A stretch of 64,000 bases of DNA, from the NCBI GenBank assembly GCA_024402765.1, contig JAKSTC010000001.1, forward strand, positions 67,170 through 131,169, given 5' to 3'. A program made the position numbers and the translations under genes. Positions 33,907-43,613 of this stretch are shown piece by piece (the stretch's first letter is position 1; each line of letters begins with the position of its first letter). The stretch comes from Alphaproteobacteria bacterium. GTDB lineage: Bacteria > Pseudomonadota > Alphaproteobacteria > Rs-D84. Under the pieces are notes generated by a model that saw nothing but the letters and a program-made list of their open reading frames with translations, was not told where the DNA came from and did not search any database.

Positions 33907-35652
33907 TTAACTGCGTTCAAACCAGGTATCAATTTCAGAAAATGGTATTATTTTATAAACTGGGCGGCCATGATTGCATTGACCGGCACGTTCTGTATTT
34001 TCAATATCACGAAGTAAAGCATTCATTTGCGCGACATCTAACCTTTGCCCTGCCCGCACAGAATGATGACACGCATAATTTGCCAATTTTAAATGCAACC
34101 GTTCACCCAATTGTGACGAATGACCGTTTGCCCGTACCTCATCCGCAATATCATGCAAAACAGCACCCCAATTCAAATCCCAATCAGACGGCTTTTCAAA
34201 AATCGCCACCGCATCATCACCAAATTCTTCTATGGTTAACCCAGATTGCTTTATTTCATCCGCCACTGATAGCACCGCCATAACATCTTCGGCACGTAAA
34301 TTAACAACAATCGGTGTTAATAACGGTTGCGACTTTATTGCATGATTACGCAGATGTTCATATGTAATGCGTTCATGTGCAGCATGTTGATCAACAACAA
34401 TTAAATTATCGCCATTGGTCGCCAAAATATATTTATTCCCAATCTGGGCCAGTGCATGCCCCAATGGAAAATCAGAAAACACATCATCCACAGAATTAAC
34501 ATTTTGATTCGGTGTCGGCGCATTATTTACCGATGCAAAAAAATCAGGTGTTGTTTTAATTGGCGAACATACATTTATATTTTTATTTTCCCAATTTCTA
34601 TTATCACTATGAAATGTCCGAAACATATTTTGCACTGGCGCACTTTCAACCCGTGGTGCAAATTGCACGGGTTTCGAATCGGTTATGGTTTGTGCCAACC
34701 TATCCCGCAATGCCTTGATAATAAAAGAACGCACATGTGATGGCTCTAAAAAATGCACCTCTGTCTTGGCCGGCGAAACATTAACATCAACCGCATTTGA
34801 ATCCAGGTTTAAATACAATGCACACAATGGAAATTCACGTGCATGCATAACATCCATATATGCCGCACGCAACGCACCAACCAAAACCTTATCCTTGACA
34901 CAACGATTATTAACAAATAAATATTGATCAACCGACGATGCACGACGAAGTGTCGGTTCAGATATAACACCATACAGGTGCATATTTGACGAAGATGACG
35001 AAACATCAATATCCAACATTCGTCCCCTAACATCATCACCCATAATTGCAATTACGCGTTCAGACAAATCCTGATTTTTTGGAAACCGCCATTTGTTATT
35101 AAGGATAAAACCAACATCCATGCGCGACATAGCAAGTCTTTTTACAATATCAACCACCGCCATCAACTCTGCCCTATCCCCATGCAGGAATTTTAATCGC
35201 GCAGGCGTTTTTGCAAACAGGTTTTCAACCCTAATTCGTGTTCCACATTCCCAATCAGACGGACGAATATCACCATCATCAACACACAGTTGCCAACCAT
35301 GTGGCTCGGTCACATTAAATGTATCAATCGTCATATTTGATACAGATGCAATTGATGGTAATGCTTCGCCACGAAAGCCCATATATGTAATATTTGATAA
35401 ATTATCATCTGGCAATTTTGATGTTGCGTGGCGTGATACAGATTTTGCCAAATCATCGCGCGTCATACCACACCCATTATCAACAACACTTATCAGTGTG
35501 CGACCGCCATCAACAACATCAATAATAATTTGGTCTGCACCCGCGTCCAGCGCATTTTCCACCAATTCTTTGACAACCGATGCGGGGCGTTCTATGACCT
35601 CACCCGCGGCAATTTGGTTAACCAAAAAATCAGGCAGAACACGAACCGGCAT
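33907..35652 (-). CDS. mutL: DNA mismatch repair protein MutL
   Basis: 581 residues. The N-terminal GHKL ATPase has LVENALDAGA, DNGCGM, SRHATSKL and GFRGEALPSI. The C-terminal dimerisation domain holds the endonuclease motif DQHAAHERITYE and the CNHGRP metal-site element, so this is the nicking type of MutL used in bacteria without MutH. It links MutS mismatch recognition to strand removal; RecJ at 1.3 kb is a possible downstream nuclease. One base separates it from greA. Confidence 0.95.
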   Translation of the reverse strand: MPVRVLPDFLVNQIAAGEVIERPASVVKELVENALDAGADQIIIDVVDGGRTLISVVDNGCGMTRDDLAKSVSRHATSKLPDDNLSNITYMGFRGEALPSIASVSNMTIDTFNVTEPHGWQLCVDDGDIRPSDWECGTRIRVENLFAKTPARLKFLHGDRAELMAVVDIVKRLAMSRMDVGFILNNKWRFPKNQDLSERVIAIMGDDVRGRMLDIDVSSSSSNMHLYGVISEPTLRRASSVDQYLFVNNRCVKDKVLVGALRAAYMDVMHAREFPLCALYLNLDSNAVDVNVSPAKTEVHFLEPSHVRSFIIKALRDRLAQTITDSKPVQFAPRVESAPVQNMFRTFHSDNRNWENKNINVCSPIKTTPDFFASVNNAPTPNQNVNSVDDVFSDFPLGHALAQIGNKYILATNGDNLIVVDQHAAHERITYEHLRNHAIKSQPLLTPIVVNLRAEDVMAVLSVADEIKQSGLTIEEFGDDAVAIFEKPSDWDLNWGAVLHDIADEVRANGHSSQLGERLHLKLANYACHHSVRAGQRLDVAQMNALLRDIENTERAGQCNHGRPVYKIIPFSEIDTWFERS

Positions 35653-35653
35653 T

Positions 35654-36124
35654 TTATTCCTTAAACTTTACATCCAAAATTTCAAACTCTTTTTCCCCAG
35701 ATGGCAAGCGCACAGTGCATGTATCACCAATACAACGACCAATAAACGCACGGCCAACCGGCGAAGTGCACGATATAATTTGACGACCATCGGCCTCTAC
35801 ATCCGACAGTATACGACATTGCATTTTATTTCCATCTTCATCTTCGGCAACAACGCGTGCACCAAAAACAACACGATTCCCAGACAGTGATTCTATATCA
35901 ATCACCTCTGCATTGCCGACAATACTTTCAATATATTGAATGCGTTTATCAATCTGTCTTTGTTTTTCTTTGGCGGCACTATAATCAGCATTTTCAGACA
36001 AATCACCCAGCGATCGCGCCCATTGCACAACCTTTAGTATTTCTGGTCGTTGGTTTTCTTTTAAATCTTTTAATTCTTTCAACAAAGAATCAAAGCCTTC
36101 CCTGGATATTGGTTTTTTTTCCAT
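35654..36124 (-). CDS. greA: Transcription elongation factor GreA
   Basis: 156 residues: an N-terminal coiled coil (about 1-75, ISREGFDSLLKELKDLK ... GDLSENADYSAAKE) with the acidic tip that enters the polymerase secondary channel, and a C-terminal FKBP-like domain (SPVGRAFIGRCIGD). GreA rescues backtracked RNA polymerase by stimulating transcript cleavage. It competes in principle with the DksA at 7.2 kb for the same channel. Confidence 0.96.
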   Translation of the reverse strand: MEKKPISREGFDSLLKELKDLKENQRPEILKVVQWARSLGDLSENADYSAAKEKQRQIDKRIQYIESIVGNAEVIDIESLSGNRVVFGARVVAEDEDGNKMQCRILSDVEADGRQIISCTSPVGRAFIGRCIGDTCTVRLPSGEKEFEILDVKFKE

Positions 36125-36210
36125 AACTTTTACACCTTTTTATTACTGTGAATTATAAACCATCATTTTAATTTTGCAATTAACAAATCATAGGGTATAA
36201 TTAATAGGTT

Positions 36211-37272
36211 ATGGCAACATCGCGTATTTTAAACAGGTTTCTTAGCCGCAGATTCTTTTCTGGGGTTGGTTTGGTTGTATTGGTTGTATGCGGAATAATA
36301 TTTGCAGTAACGTTTGTTGAACGTCTGCCATCTAATCCAACTGCGGTCGCGACATTAATGGATTCTTGGACACGTCTGTTGGAATATATACCAATGTTTT
36401 TACCACTAACCGTATTTATGGGAACATTGGTTGCTGCATATAATTTAACAAAATCTTCAGAAATGATAATTATGTCGGGGGCCGGTCTGTCAACGTATCA
36501 AACGGCACGACCAATATTATTGGGTGCTGCATTGATTGGTATATTTGCAACAACCGTATTAAACCCTTATTCTGTAAAACTTAGCACACGCAACATAACA
36601 TCTGATAAATTGCAACTGGTGGCGGGTTCTATTTGGCTACGCGAAGAATCTGATAACGGATACATAACCCTTATATCCAAGGGTATGCAACGTGCAGGCA
36701 ATAACGACCTTATATTTACCGATTCGACAATATATATTCAAAATAAAGATTTTAAGTTACAACAACGCATATATGCTGACGCCGTTACATTATCAGATTT
36801 TGGTCTATCCTCAGACTCTGTTAAATCATGGAATAAAAATGGGAAAATGACAAAAACAAAGTGGTCCAAGGAAACAAAAATAAATCCACAAACTGTCCTG
36901 GATCGCTATCTGCAACCTGATCAAATTTCATTTTGGCAACTACCAAAATTTATACATAAAATGGAATCTATTGGAATCCCTGTTCGTGGGCATTGGGTTC
37001 AATTTTGGACATTGCTATTTTTACCATTGACTATGATTTCAATGGCAGTATTGGGTGTTGCTTTTTCCCAAACAAAACAACGACGCAATTATACATTTGG
37101 TGTAAAGTTCGCATTAGGAATCGTAACATGTTTTGCTGTATATTTTCTAATAAGTTTATTTAATGCACTGGGGGCCAGTGGTGCATTACCACCAATATTA
37201 GCAATCATTGCACCACCACTTATTATTATTGCGGGTGCCGGAACGTTTATTGCGGGCTTTGACACAATGTAG
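36211..37272 (+). CDS. lptG: LptF/LptG-family lipopolysaccharide export permease, LptG-like
   Basis: 353 residues: three membrane helices at the N-terminus (FFSGVGLVVLVVCGIIF, PMFLPLTVFMGTLVAAY, ARPILLGAALIGIFATTVL), a periplasmic beta-jellyroll domain (about 125-250, with LREESDNGYITLISKG) and three C-terminal helices. Motif SEMIIMSGAGLS in the second loop is characteristic of YjgP/YjgQ proteins, which with LptB drive LPS from the inner membrane to the LptC-LptA bridge. LptF is not adjacent, so F versus G is inferred from length and topology. Confidence 0.8.
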   Translation: MATSRILNRFLSRRFFSGVGLVVLVVCGIIFAVTFVERLPSNPTAVATLMDSWTRLLEYIPMFLPLTVFMGTLVAAYNLTKSSEMIIMSGAGLSTYQTARPILLGAALIGIFATTVLNPYSVKLSTRNITSDKLQLVAGSIWLREESDNGYITLISKGMQRAGNNDLIFTDSTIYIQNKDFKLQQRIYADAVTLSDFGLSSDSVKSWNKNGKMTKTKWSKETKINPQTVLDRYLQPDQISFWQLPKFIHKMESIGIPVRGHWVQFWTLLFLPLTMISMAVLGVAFSQTKQRRNYTFGVKFALGIVTCFAVYFLISLFNALGASGALPPILAIIAPPLIIIAGAGTFIAGFDTM

Positions 37273-37284
37273 AAAGGGAAAGAC

Positions 37285-37413
37285 ATGCCGTTAAAGAAAA
37301 AAACATCACATAAAAAAATAATAATTTGGGCAATTATAATTATATTGTTGGTCTTGATGGTTATATATTTTCCACCAACACAAAACATGATAGAAATTGA
37401 ATTATTCTCATGA
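37285..37413 (+). CDS. 42-residue single-pass membrane peptide
   Basis: MPLKKKTSHKK is followed by a hydrophobic segment from III to VIYF (about residues 12-29) and a short tail ending ELFS. AAAGGGAAAGAC precedes the ATG, and the stop TGA overlaps the xerD ATG in the sequence ATGA. Placement between lptG and xerD with coupled translation supports a real gene. The positive N-terminus predicts an N-in topology. Function unknown. Confidence 0.65.
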   Translation: MPLKKKTSHKKIIIWAIIIILLVLMVIYFPPTQNMIEIELFS

Positions 37414-38276
37414 ATTATATAGATATATTTTTAGAAGCCCTGTCTGCAGAAAAAGGACGCAGTGAAAAAACCCTAACCAGTTATGCATCTGATTTAAACC
37501 ATGCAAACGATTCGATACCTGGGGGTTTAATGTCTGCAACCACAGGCGATATTCAAAGTTATTTATCACATCTGCCGGACAAGGCATCATCTGTCGCACG
37601 CAAGGCCAGTGCCCTACGCGGGTTTTATAAATTTTTAATGCTTGAAAAAGTAATCAATGTTAACCCAACGCAAAATCTGGAATTACCAAAACGGTCGCGA
37701 CCCCTGCCTAAATTTTTAAGTGTCGAAGAAATAGATTTATTAATATCTTCGGCGGGCGATACGAAAAATTCTGTTCGTTTGCGGGCGATGATTGAATTGC
37801 TATACGCATCTGGATTGCGTGTATCTGAATTATGCGAAATGCCAATTACTGCAAACCTGGGCGACAAATTATTAATCCATGGCAAGGGCGCCAAAGAACG
37901 AATCGTCCCAATGCACGAAGGTGCACAAATCGCACTGAGGAAATGGATGAGTATGCGTGAACCCGCCGAATCAAAATATGTATTTCCATCAAATTCACAG
38001 ACAGGACACATAACACGCGATGGGTTCTTTAAGATATTAAAAAAATGTGCTGTGCTCGCTGGTATCGACCCCAATCGCGTATCACCCCACGTTCTGCGTC
38101 ATTCGTTTGCTTCGCACTTACTTGCGGGGGGTGCAAACCTACGTGCAATACAAACAATGCTGGGACACGAAGATATCTCGACAACACAAATTTATACACA
38201 TGTTTTACCTGAAAAATTGCGCCAGACCGTTGTGCAATATCACCCATTATCTGAAAATAAGGTTAGTAAAAAATGA
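37410..38276 (+). CDS. xerD: XerC/XerD tyrosine recombinase
   Basis: 288 residues. The N-terminal SAM-like domain (FLEALSAEKGRSEKTLTSY) and a C-terminal catalytic domain carry all residues: Arg in YASGLRVSEL, Lys in HGKGAKERIVP, HVLRHSFASHLL, GHEDISTTQIYTHV with the nucleophilic tyrosine. Such enzymes resolve chromosome dimers at dif together with FtsK, whose gene is at 16.3 kb. Only one Xer gene lies in the window, so C and D cannot be told apart. It overlaps the J-protein gene by 4 bases. Confidence 0.9.
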   Translation: MNYIDIFLEALSAEKGRSEKTLTSYASDLNHANDSIPGGLMSATTGDIQSYLSHLPDKASSVARKASALRGFYKFLMLEKVINVNPTQNLELPKRSRPLPKFLSVEEIDLLISSAGDTKNSVRLRAMIELLYASGLRVSELCEMPITANLGDKLLIHGKGAKERIVPMHEGAQIALRKWMSMREPAESKYVFPSNSQTGHITRDGFFKILKKCAVLAGIDPNRVSPHVLRHSFASHLLAGGANLRAIQTMLGHEDISTTQIYTHVLPEKLRQTVVQYHPLSENKVSKK

Positions 38277-38773
38277 TAAAAAAATGTGACAAACCCGGAT
38301 GTTCTAAGGCCGGCACATGTCGTGCTCCAAAGTCACGCGATTTGCGTGAATACTGGTGGTTTTGCCCAGAGCATGCTGCAGAATATAACAAGGATTGGAA
38401 TTATTATGCAGATATGACCGAAGAAGAAATAGAAGCAGATTGGGAACGACAAACATTTGGCACCCCATTAAAAGACAAACAAACAGCCAATGCGGACGAA
38501 GCAGACTACATTAAATTCTTGAACGATTTTATAATGGGACGCAGTGCATTTGATCATGTTGCACCTAAAAAAACAGTATCTTCACAAATATCAAACGCAT
38601 TTAAGGTTTTTGATTTACCTCTTTCTGCATCGTGGCGCGAAGTGGGGGTACGCTATCGTGCACTTGCCAAGAAATACCATCCTGACACCGCAAAAGACAA
38701 AAAATCTGCAACAGAGGAATTTACAAAAATAACCTCTGCATACGAAATATTGAAAAAATATTTCAAGAAATAG
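38273..38773 (+). CDS. J-domain protein with N-terminal cysteine motif
   Basis: 166 residues. The C-terminal J-domain (about 105-166) has the HPD motif in LAKKYHPDTAKD, which stimulates DnaK ATPase. The N-terminal half carries CDKPGCSKAGTCRAPKSR and YWWFCPEHAAEYN, a cysteine/histidine cluster typical of a small J-protein group in alphaproteobacteria. It is not DnaJ itself: no Gly/Phe or zinc-ribbon region follows the J-domain. Last gene of the lptG operon. Confidence 0.85.
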   Translation: MIKKCDKPGCSKAGTCRAPKSRDLREYWWFCPEHAAEYNKDWNYYADMTEEEIEADWERQTFGTPLKDKQTANADEADYIKFLNDFIMGRSAFDHVAPKKTVSSQISNAFKVFDLPLSASWREVGVRYRALAKKYHPDTAKDKKSATEEFTKITSAYEILKKYFKK

Positions 38774-38776
38774 TTT

Positions 38777-38804
38777 TTGTTTACATTTTCGCCAAATTTA
38801 TGCT
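38777..38804 (+). promoter_or_regulatory. Predicted promoter for trxB
   Basis: TTGTTT (38777-38782) and TATGCT (38799-38804), spacer 16, starting 31 bases before the trxB ATG. Confidence 0.45.
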
Positions 38805-38834
38805 AAGGTGAGCGCAAGGAAACAAGGAAAAACT

Positions 38835-39737
38835 ATGTTTGATACGATTATTTTAGGTTCTGGACCTGCTGGATTAACCGCTGCATTATACTGTGCCCGC
38901 GCTAACAAAAGCACTTTAATCATTGCTGGCGACACGTTGGGCGGTCAAACATCAGAAATTGCACGCTTAGAAAATTATCCTGGGTTCACTGGGACAGGTA
39001 TGGAATTAATTCAATTTATGTTAAAACAAGCAACCGCTTTTGGCGCAACCATCGTGTACACATCCGCAACAAATATCTCATGGGATGATAATTTTAACTA
39101 TAGTATAACATGCGATAACGGTAAACAATACGAATCAAAAACAGTTGTTGTTGCAACTGGTGCACGCCCGAGACAGCTATCTATTGATGGTGCACGCGAA
39201 TTAATCGGTCGTGGTGTATCTTATTGTGCAACATGTGATGGATTTTTCTATTCTGGAAAAAATGTATTGATTATTGGTGGTGGGAATTGTGCTTTGAATG
39301 ATGCGTTGTATTTATCAGACTTGGCACACGATGTTAAAATTATTTACCGCCGTGCATCATTCACGCGCGCCGAAGAAATTCTTGTGGATCGCGTAAACGA
39401 ACGTAAAAACATTACACCTGTATTTAATACCGAATTAACATCGATTCGGCAAAATCCCGATTCCCAGAATGGTGAGTTGATTGCAACATTATCAACAGGT
39501 GATGAAATTGTTTGTGATGGGATATTTGTTGCGATTGGACATGAAGCAAATACAGATTACCTGTCAGAGACAATCAAACGCGATGATTTGGGGCGTCTAT
39601 CCCCCGATTCATTACCAGCAGGAATGTTTGTATCCGGCGATGTCCACAGTGGCATAAAGATGCAGGTTGCAACCGCTGTTGGCACAGGTTGCACTGCGGC
39701 AATGGATGCAATTGCTTACTTAAATTCAAAGGAATAA
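38835..39737 (+). CDS. trxB: Thioredoxin reductase
   Basis: 300 residues from the ATG at 38835 (ACAAGGAAA upstream). FAD-binding GSGPAGLTAALY, the redox pair CATC in SYCATCDGFFYSG, NADPH-binding GGGNCALNDALYL and the C-terminal GDVHSGIKMQVATAVGTG complete the class. It passes electrons from NADPH to thioredoxin (trxA at 6.8 kb). The second GGG motif has NCALND where GDSA is more usual, so cofactor preference should be treated with care. serS follows after 4 bases. Confidence 0.93.
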   Translation: MFDTIILGSGPAGLTAALYCARANKSTLIIAGDTLGGQTSEIARLENYPGFTGTGMELIQFMLKQATAFGATIVYTSATNISWDDNFNYSITCDNGKQYESKTVVVATGARPRQLSIDGARELIGRGVSYCATCDGFFYSGKNVLIIGGGNCALNDALYLSDLAHDVKIIYRRASFTRAEEILVDRVNERKNITPVFNTELTSIRQNPDSQNGELIATLSTGDEIVCDGIFVAIGHEANTDYLSETIKRDDLGRLSPDSLPAGMFVSGDVHSGIKMQVATAVGTGCTAAMDAIAYLNSKE

Positions 39738-39741
39738 TAAA

Positions 39742-41019
39742 ATGTTAGATATAAAATTTATTCGTGAAAATCCAGACATTGTAAAAAATGCATGCAAGGT
39801 TAAAGGATTTACAGATTACACTGATGAAATATTAAAGTTGGACGTACGTGTTCGTGAACTAAAAACACTGACACAAACAATGACTGCGGAAAAAAATAAA
39901 ATTTCCAAAGAAATTCCCACAGCATCTGACAAAGCATCTTTAGTCGCACGCAGCAAAGAAATTTCAAACGAAATTGCGGCCGATATGGACGAACTGGCAC
40001 AAAAAGAATGTGAATTAAACGAACTGTTACATATGGTTCCACAAATTCCAGACGCATCCGCCCCGATTGGTCCAGACGAAGATTCTAATATAGAGGTTAA
40101 ACGTGTTGGAACACCACGAGAGTTTGATTTCACCCCACGTCCACAATGGGAACTACTTGATATGAATGGCTGGTGGGCACCTGATAAAATCGCACAAATT
40201 TGTGGTCAACGCGTTTATTGTTTAATTGGCGAAGCCGCCGAACTTGAATTAGCAGTCCAGACATATGTGATACAAAAATTAATTCAGAAAGGATTTATCT
40301 TTATTAATTGCCCTTCTATCACAAAGCCACAAACTATATTTAACGCAGGCCATTTTAAGGGTACTGATTTATCCGTTATGGACAACGATGTATTTATGCT
40401 AACTGATACAGATAGATGTTTGGCTGGAACTGCAGAAATCATATTAAACTCTCTGCACTCTGGCGAAGTATTAAATGAAAAAGATCTACCAATTAAATAT
40501 GCTGGTTTTTCACCATGTTTTCGTAAAGAAGCCGGTGCTGCCGGTCGTGACACCCGCGGAATCGTGCGTATACATCAATTTAACAAGGTGGAACAATATG
40601 TTTATTGCACACCACAGCAAAGCGATGAAATGCATGAACATATATTAAATAATCTATGTGAATTTATGCAGGACTTTGAATTACCGTATCGTGTAATTGC
40701 AAATTCTACCGGCGACATGGGCTTTAACAAGGTTAAAATGAATGATGTAGAAGCATGGTTCCCATCTGAAAACACATATCGCGAGGTTGGTTCTTGTTCA
40801 TCCATTGGTCAATTCCAAGCACGCAGAACCAACACACGTTATCGCGACAAAGACGGCAATATGCAATTCTGTGCAACATTAAACAATACTGCTATCGCCC
40901 TGCCCCGTGCATTGGTTCCAATAATTGAAAACCATCAAAATCCAGATGGATCTGTTAATATTCCAAAGGTCTTACAACCCCTTATGGGTGGCCGAACCAA
41001 GATTGGTGGAAAACACTAA
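39742..41019 (+). CDS. serS: Seryl-tRNA synthetase
   Basis: 425 residues: N-terminal coiled-coil arm (about 28-105) that contacts the long variable arm of tRNA-Ser, then a class II core with YAGFSPCFRKEAGAAGRDTRGIVRIHQF (motif 2, quoted in parts), and motif 3 near NNTAIALPRALVPIIE. Full length and all motifs are present. The gene ends 1 base before a terminator shared with a convergent gene. Confidence 0.96.
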   Translation: MLDIKFIRENPDIVKNACKVKGFTDYTDEILKLDVRVRELKTLTQTMTAEKNKISKEIPTASDKASLVARSKEISNEIAADMDELAQKECELNELLHMVPQIPDASAPIGPDEDSNIEVKRVGTPREFDFTPRPQWELLDMNGWWAPDKIAQICGQRVYCLIGEAAELELAVQTYVIQKLIQKGFIFINCPSITKPQTIFNAGHFKGTDLSVMDNDVFMLTDTDRCLAGTAEIILNSLHSGEVLNEKDLPIKYAGFSPCFRKEAGAAGRDTRGIVRIHQFNKVEQYVYCTPQQSDEMHEHILNNLCEFMQDFELPYRVIANSTGDMGFNKVKMNDVEAWFPSENTYREVGSCSSIGQFQARRTNTRYRDKDGNMQFCATLNNTAIALPRALVPIIENHQNPDGSVNIPKVLQPLMGGRTKIGGKH

Positions 41020-41020
41020 A

Positions 41021-41044
41021 AAACGCCCAAACGGGCGTTTTTTT
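41021..41044. terminator. Bidirectional terminator after serS
   Basis: AAACGCCC/GGGCGTTT (41021-41028 with 41033-41040), loop AAAC, T run beyond. Confidence 0.88.
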
Positions 41045-41551
41045 TTATTTCACACGCTCTCTAACTGCAAAATAATCCAGCGGTAAATGCATACACACAT
41101 AAGACCGAATTTTATTTAATGGTTTTTGTAATGCTTTCCAATCCCTATACAACATCAACACTTCATACTTGGCATAATATTTGTTGGTTACCTTATCATC
41201 GCCATAATATATCTGCAAATTACGTATCAATTTTTGATACATATCAAAAAGCTTTGTATCTGATTTATCAATACAATACATACCATTTTTATCTTTCACA
41301 ATCGGCAAAAAGCCATCAGCTGTCATGAACAAACCATACTTCTGCATCGCACTTTCCTGGATAAAGTGTTTTGGATTAGTCGCTATAGTAGAACCACGTA
41401 ATATATTTGCGTGTATTGCTTTTATTATTGTTTTATCACACAACACTCTGCACGAACGTTTATTCAAAGCATACAAATTCTTATTCAGTAATGCATCTAT
41501 ATCCTCAAAAAACGCAATCACTGTCTTGTCAAAATTTATTTGTTTCAGCAT
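41045..41551 (-). CDS. Hypothetical protein, unrecognised
   Basis: 168 residues from the ATG at 41551 (AGAGGAAA upstream). No signal peptide or membrane segment is seen. It is rich in Lys, Tyr and Ile, with a region VTNKYYAKYEVLMLYRDW near 120-140 that looks helical. No family was recognised. It stands alone between serS and typA. Confidence 0.55.
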   Translation of the reverse strand: MLKQINFDKTVIAFFEDIDALLNKNLYALNKRSCRVLCDKTIIKAIHANILRGSTIATNPKHFIQESAMQKYGLFMTADGFLPIVKDKNGMYCIDKSDTKLFDMYQKLIRNLQIYYGDDKVTNKYYAKYEVLMLYRDWKALQKPLNKIRSYVCMHLPLDYFAVRERVK

Positions 41552-41625
41552 AGTATTTCCTCTTTTTACTAACAAAAGTTTAAGACAAAAAGCAAACTAG
41601 TCAACAAAAAAAAACACACAAAATG

Positions 41626-41653
41626 TTGAATTTTTAAAAATTTACGATAAAAT
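41626..41653 (+). promoter_or_regulatory. Predicted promoter for typA
   Basis: TTGAAT (41626-41631) and TAAAAT (41648-41653) with a 16-base spacer, 32 bases before the typA ATG. Confidence 0.55.
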
Positions 41654-41685
41654 ATAGCCCTGCAAAATAAAAACAGGTAAAAAGT

Positions 41686-43533
41686 ATGAAAATTAGAAAT
41701 ATTGCAATTATTGCACACGTTGACCACGGAAAAACAACTTTGGTTGACAATATGTTGAAACAATCTGGAACTTTTCGTGAAAATGAAAAGGTTGAAGATC
41801 GCATCATGGACAGCGGTGATATTGAACGTGAACGCGGAATTACTATTTCTGCAAAACCAACATCTGTGCAATGGGGCGAATATAAAATTAATATTGTTGA
41901 TACACCGGGACACGCCGATTTTGGTGGCGAAGTTGAACGTATTTTATCCATGGTTGATGGCGTTGTTTTATTGGTCGATAGCGCCGAAGGCCCCCTGCCA
42001 CAAACAAAATTTGTTTTGTCCAAGGCATTAAAACTGGGGCTGCGTCCTATCGTATGTATCAATAAAATTGACCGCAGTGATGCACGCCCTGATGAAGTAT
42101 TAACCGAGACATTTGACCTGTTTGATAAATTAGGTGCAACCGATTCGCAACTTGATTTTCCATATCTTTATTCATGCGGACGTGATGGTTGGGCGATTCG
42201 TGATTTAAATGATATAAATAATGAGCACAAGGATTTAACACCCCTATTTCAATTAATTGTTGATCATGTGCCAGCCCCCGATTGTAATGGCGACCGTTGC
42301 CAAATTGATGCACCATTTAAAATGTTGGCAACCACACTTGAGGCTGATCCATATGTTGGTCGTATCTTAACCGGCAAAATTGAATCTGGTACGGTTAAGG
42401 TTGGGCAAAGTGTTAAAGCAATTAATATGAACGGCGAATTTATTGAAAACGCCAAAATCACAAAAATCATTGAACACCAGGGTGTCCAGAAAATTTCCCG
42501 CGACAGTGCATCTGCGGGTGACATTGTTGTTGTTGCCGGATTTTCCAAGGCAACTGTGGCGGACACATTATGCGATCCATCTGTGAACGAACCTATTCCT
42601 GCAATGCCAATTGACCCACCAACCCTGACCATGACTTTCTTTGTTAACACATCACCATTGGCGGGCAAGTCTGGTAAAAAATTAACATCGCGTATGATTG
42701 GCGAAAGATTGTTTAAAGAAGCCGAAACAAATATTGCCCTGCGCGTTACACAAAGTGAAAACAACGAAGCATTTGAGGTTTCCGGTCGTGGCGAATTGCA
42801 ACTGGGGATTTTAATTGAAACAATGCGCCGCGAAGGTTTTGAATTATCTGTATCACGTCCACGCGTTGTTATGCAAACTGGCGCAAACGGCGAAAAGTTA
42901 GAACCAATTGAAGAAGTTGTTATTGATGTTGATGACGAATTCAGCGGAACCGTTATTGAAAAAATGACAAAACGCAAAGCGATGATTACAGAAATGAAAG
43001 CGTCTGGTGTTGGCAAAACACGTATTGTATTTTCTGCACCATCACGTGGTTTAATTGGTTATTTGTCTGAATTCAGAACAGATACACGCGGAACCGGAAT
43101 TATGAACCGTGTATTTGATAAATATGATGAATATCGTGGTCCTATTGATTGGTATCGCCCGGGGGTTCTTGTTTCGATGGAGGCTGGACAAACCGCAACC
43201 TATGCCCTGCATAATTTGGAACCACGCGGAACCTTGTTTGTCGGTCCACAAACAGAAGTGTATTCTGGGATGATTATTGGTGAACATAGCAAGGAAAATG
43301 ATATAGAGGTTAATCCTGTGCGCGGTAAACAATTAACCAATGTTCGCAGTGTAACCGCTGATGAAAAATTATTCCTGGCGCCACCACGTAAAATATCATT
43401 GGAAGAAGCGTTGTCTTATATCCAAGATGATGAGTTGGTAGAGGTAACCCCTGCAACAATTCGTCTGCGCAAAAAAGAACTGGATAGCGGCAAGCGCAAA
43501 AAAGCGTATCGCTTCGCCGAAAGTTATGATTAA
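41686..43533 (+). CDS. typA: Ribosome-associated GTPase TypA/BipA
   Basis: 615 residues. G1 AHVDHGKTT, switch I RGITISAK, G3 DTPGHADFGGE and G4 NKIDR define the GTPase. Domains II, III and V follow as in EF-G, and the BipA-specific C-terminal domain ends near KAYRFAESYD. BipA helps 50S assembly and growth at low temperature or stress. It appears monocistronic, with its own promoter and terminator. Confidence 0.97.
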   Translation: MKIRNIAIIAHVDHGKTTLVDNMLKQSGTFRENEKVEDRIMDSGDIERERGITISAKPTSVQWGEYKINIVDTPGHADFGGEVERILSMVDGVVLLVDSAEGPLPQTKFVLSKALKLGLRPIVCINKIDRSDARPDEVLTETFDLFDKLGATDSQLDFPYLYSCGRDGWAIRDLNDINNEHKDLTPLFQLIVDHVPAPDCNGDRCQIDAPFKMLATTLEADPYVGRILTGKIESGTVKVGQSVKAINMNGEFIENAKITKIIEHQGVQKISRDSASAGDIVVVAGFSKATVADTLCDPSVNEPIPAMPIDPPTLTMTFFVNTSPLAGKSGKKLTSRMIGERLFKEAETNIALRVTQSENNEAFEVSGRGELQLGILIETMRREGFELSVSRPRVVMQTGANGEKLEPIEEVVIDVDDEFSGTVIEKMTKRKAMITEMKASGVGKTRIVFSAPSRGLIGYLSEFRTDTRGTGIMNRVFDKYDEYRGPIDWYRPGVLVSMEAGQTATYALHNLEPRGTLFVGPQTEVYSGMIIGEHSKENDIEVNPVRGKQLTNVRSVTADEKLFLAPPRKISLEEALSYIQDDELVEVTPATIRLRKKELDSGKRKKAYRFAESYD

Positions 43534-43560
43534 AAAAACGCCCAAACGGGCGTTTTTATT
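43534..43560 (+). terminator. Terminator after typA
   Basis: AAAAACGCCC/GGGCGTTTTT (43534-43543 with 43548-43557), loop AAAC; the core is identical to the serS terminator. Confidence 0.88.
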
Positions 43561-43613
43561 GTTGTTTTTTTATTGAATAAAATTTATTATAAAAACACAA
43601 AGGGTTTGCAATT

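Noticed and set aside
26400-34000. Diversity-generating retroelement reverse transcriptase or template repeat within the window
   Set aside because: No reading frame with RT motifs and no third copy of the tip sequence was found; if it exists it lies elsewhere.
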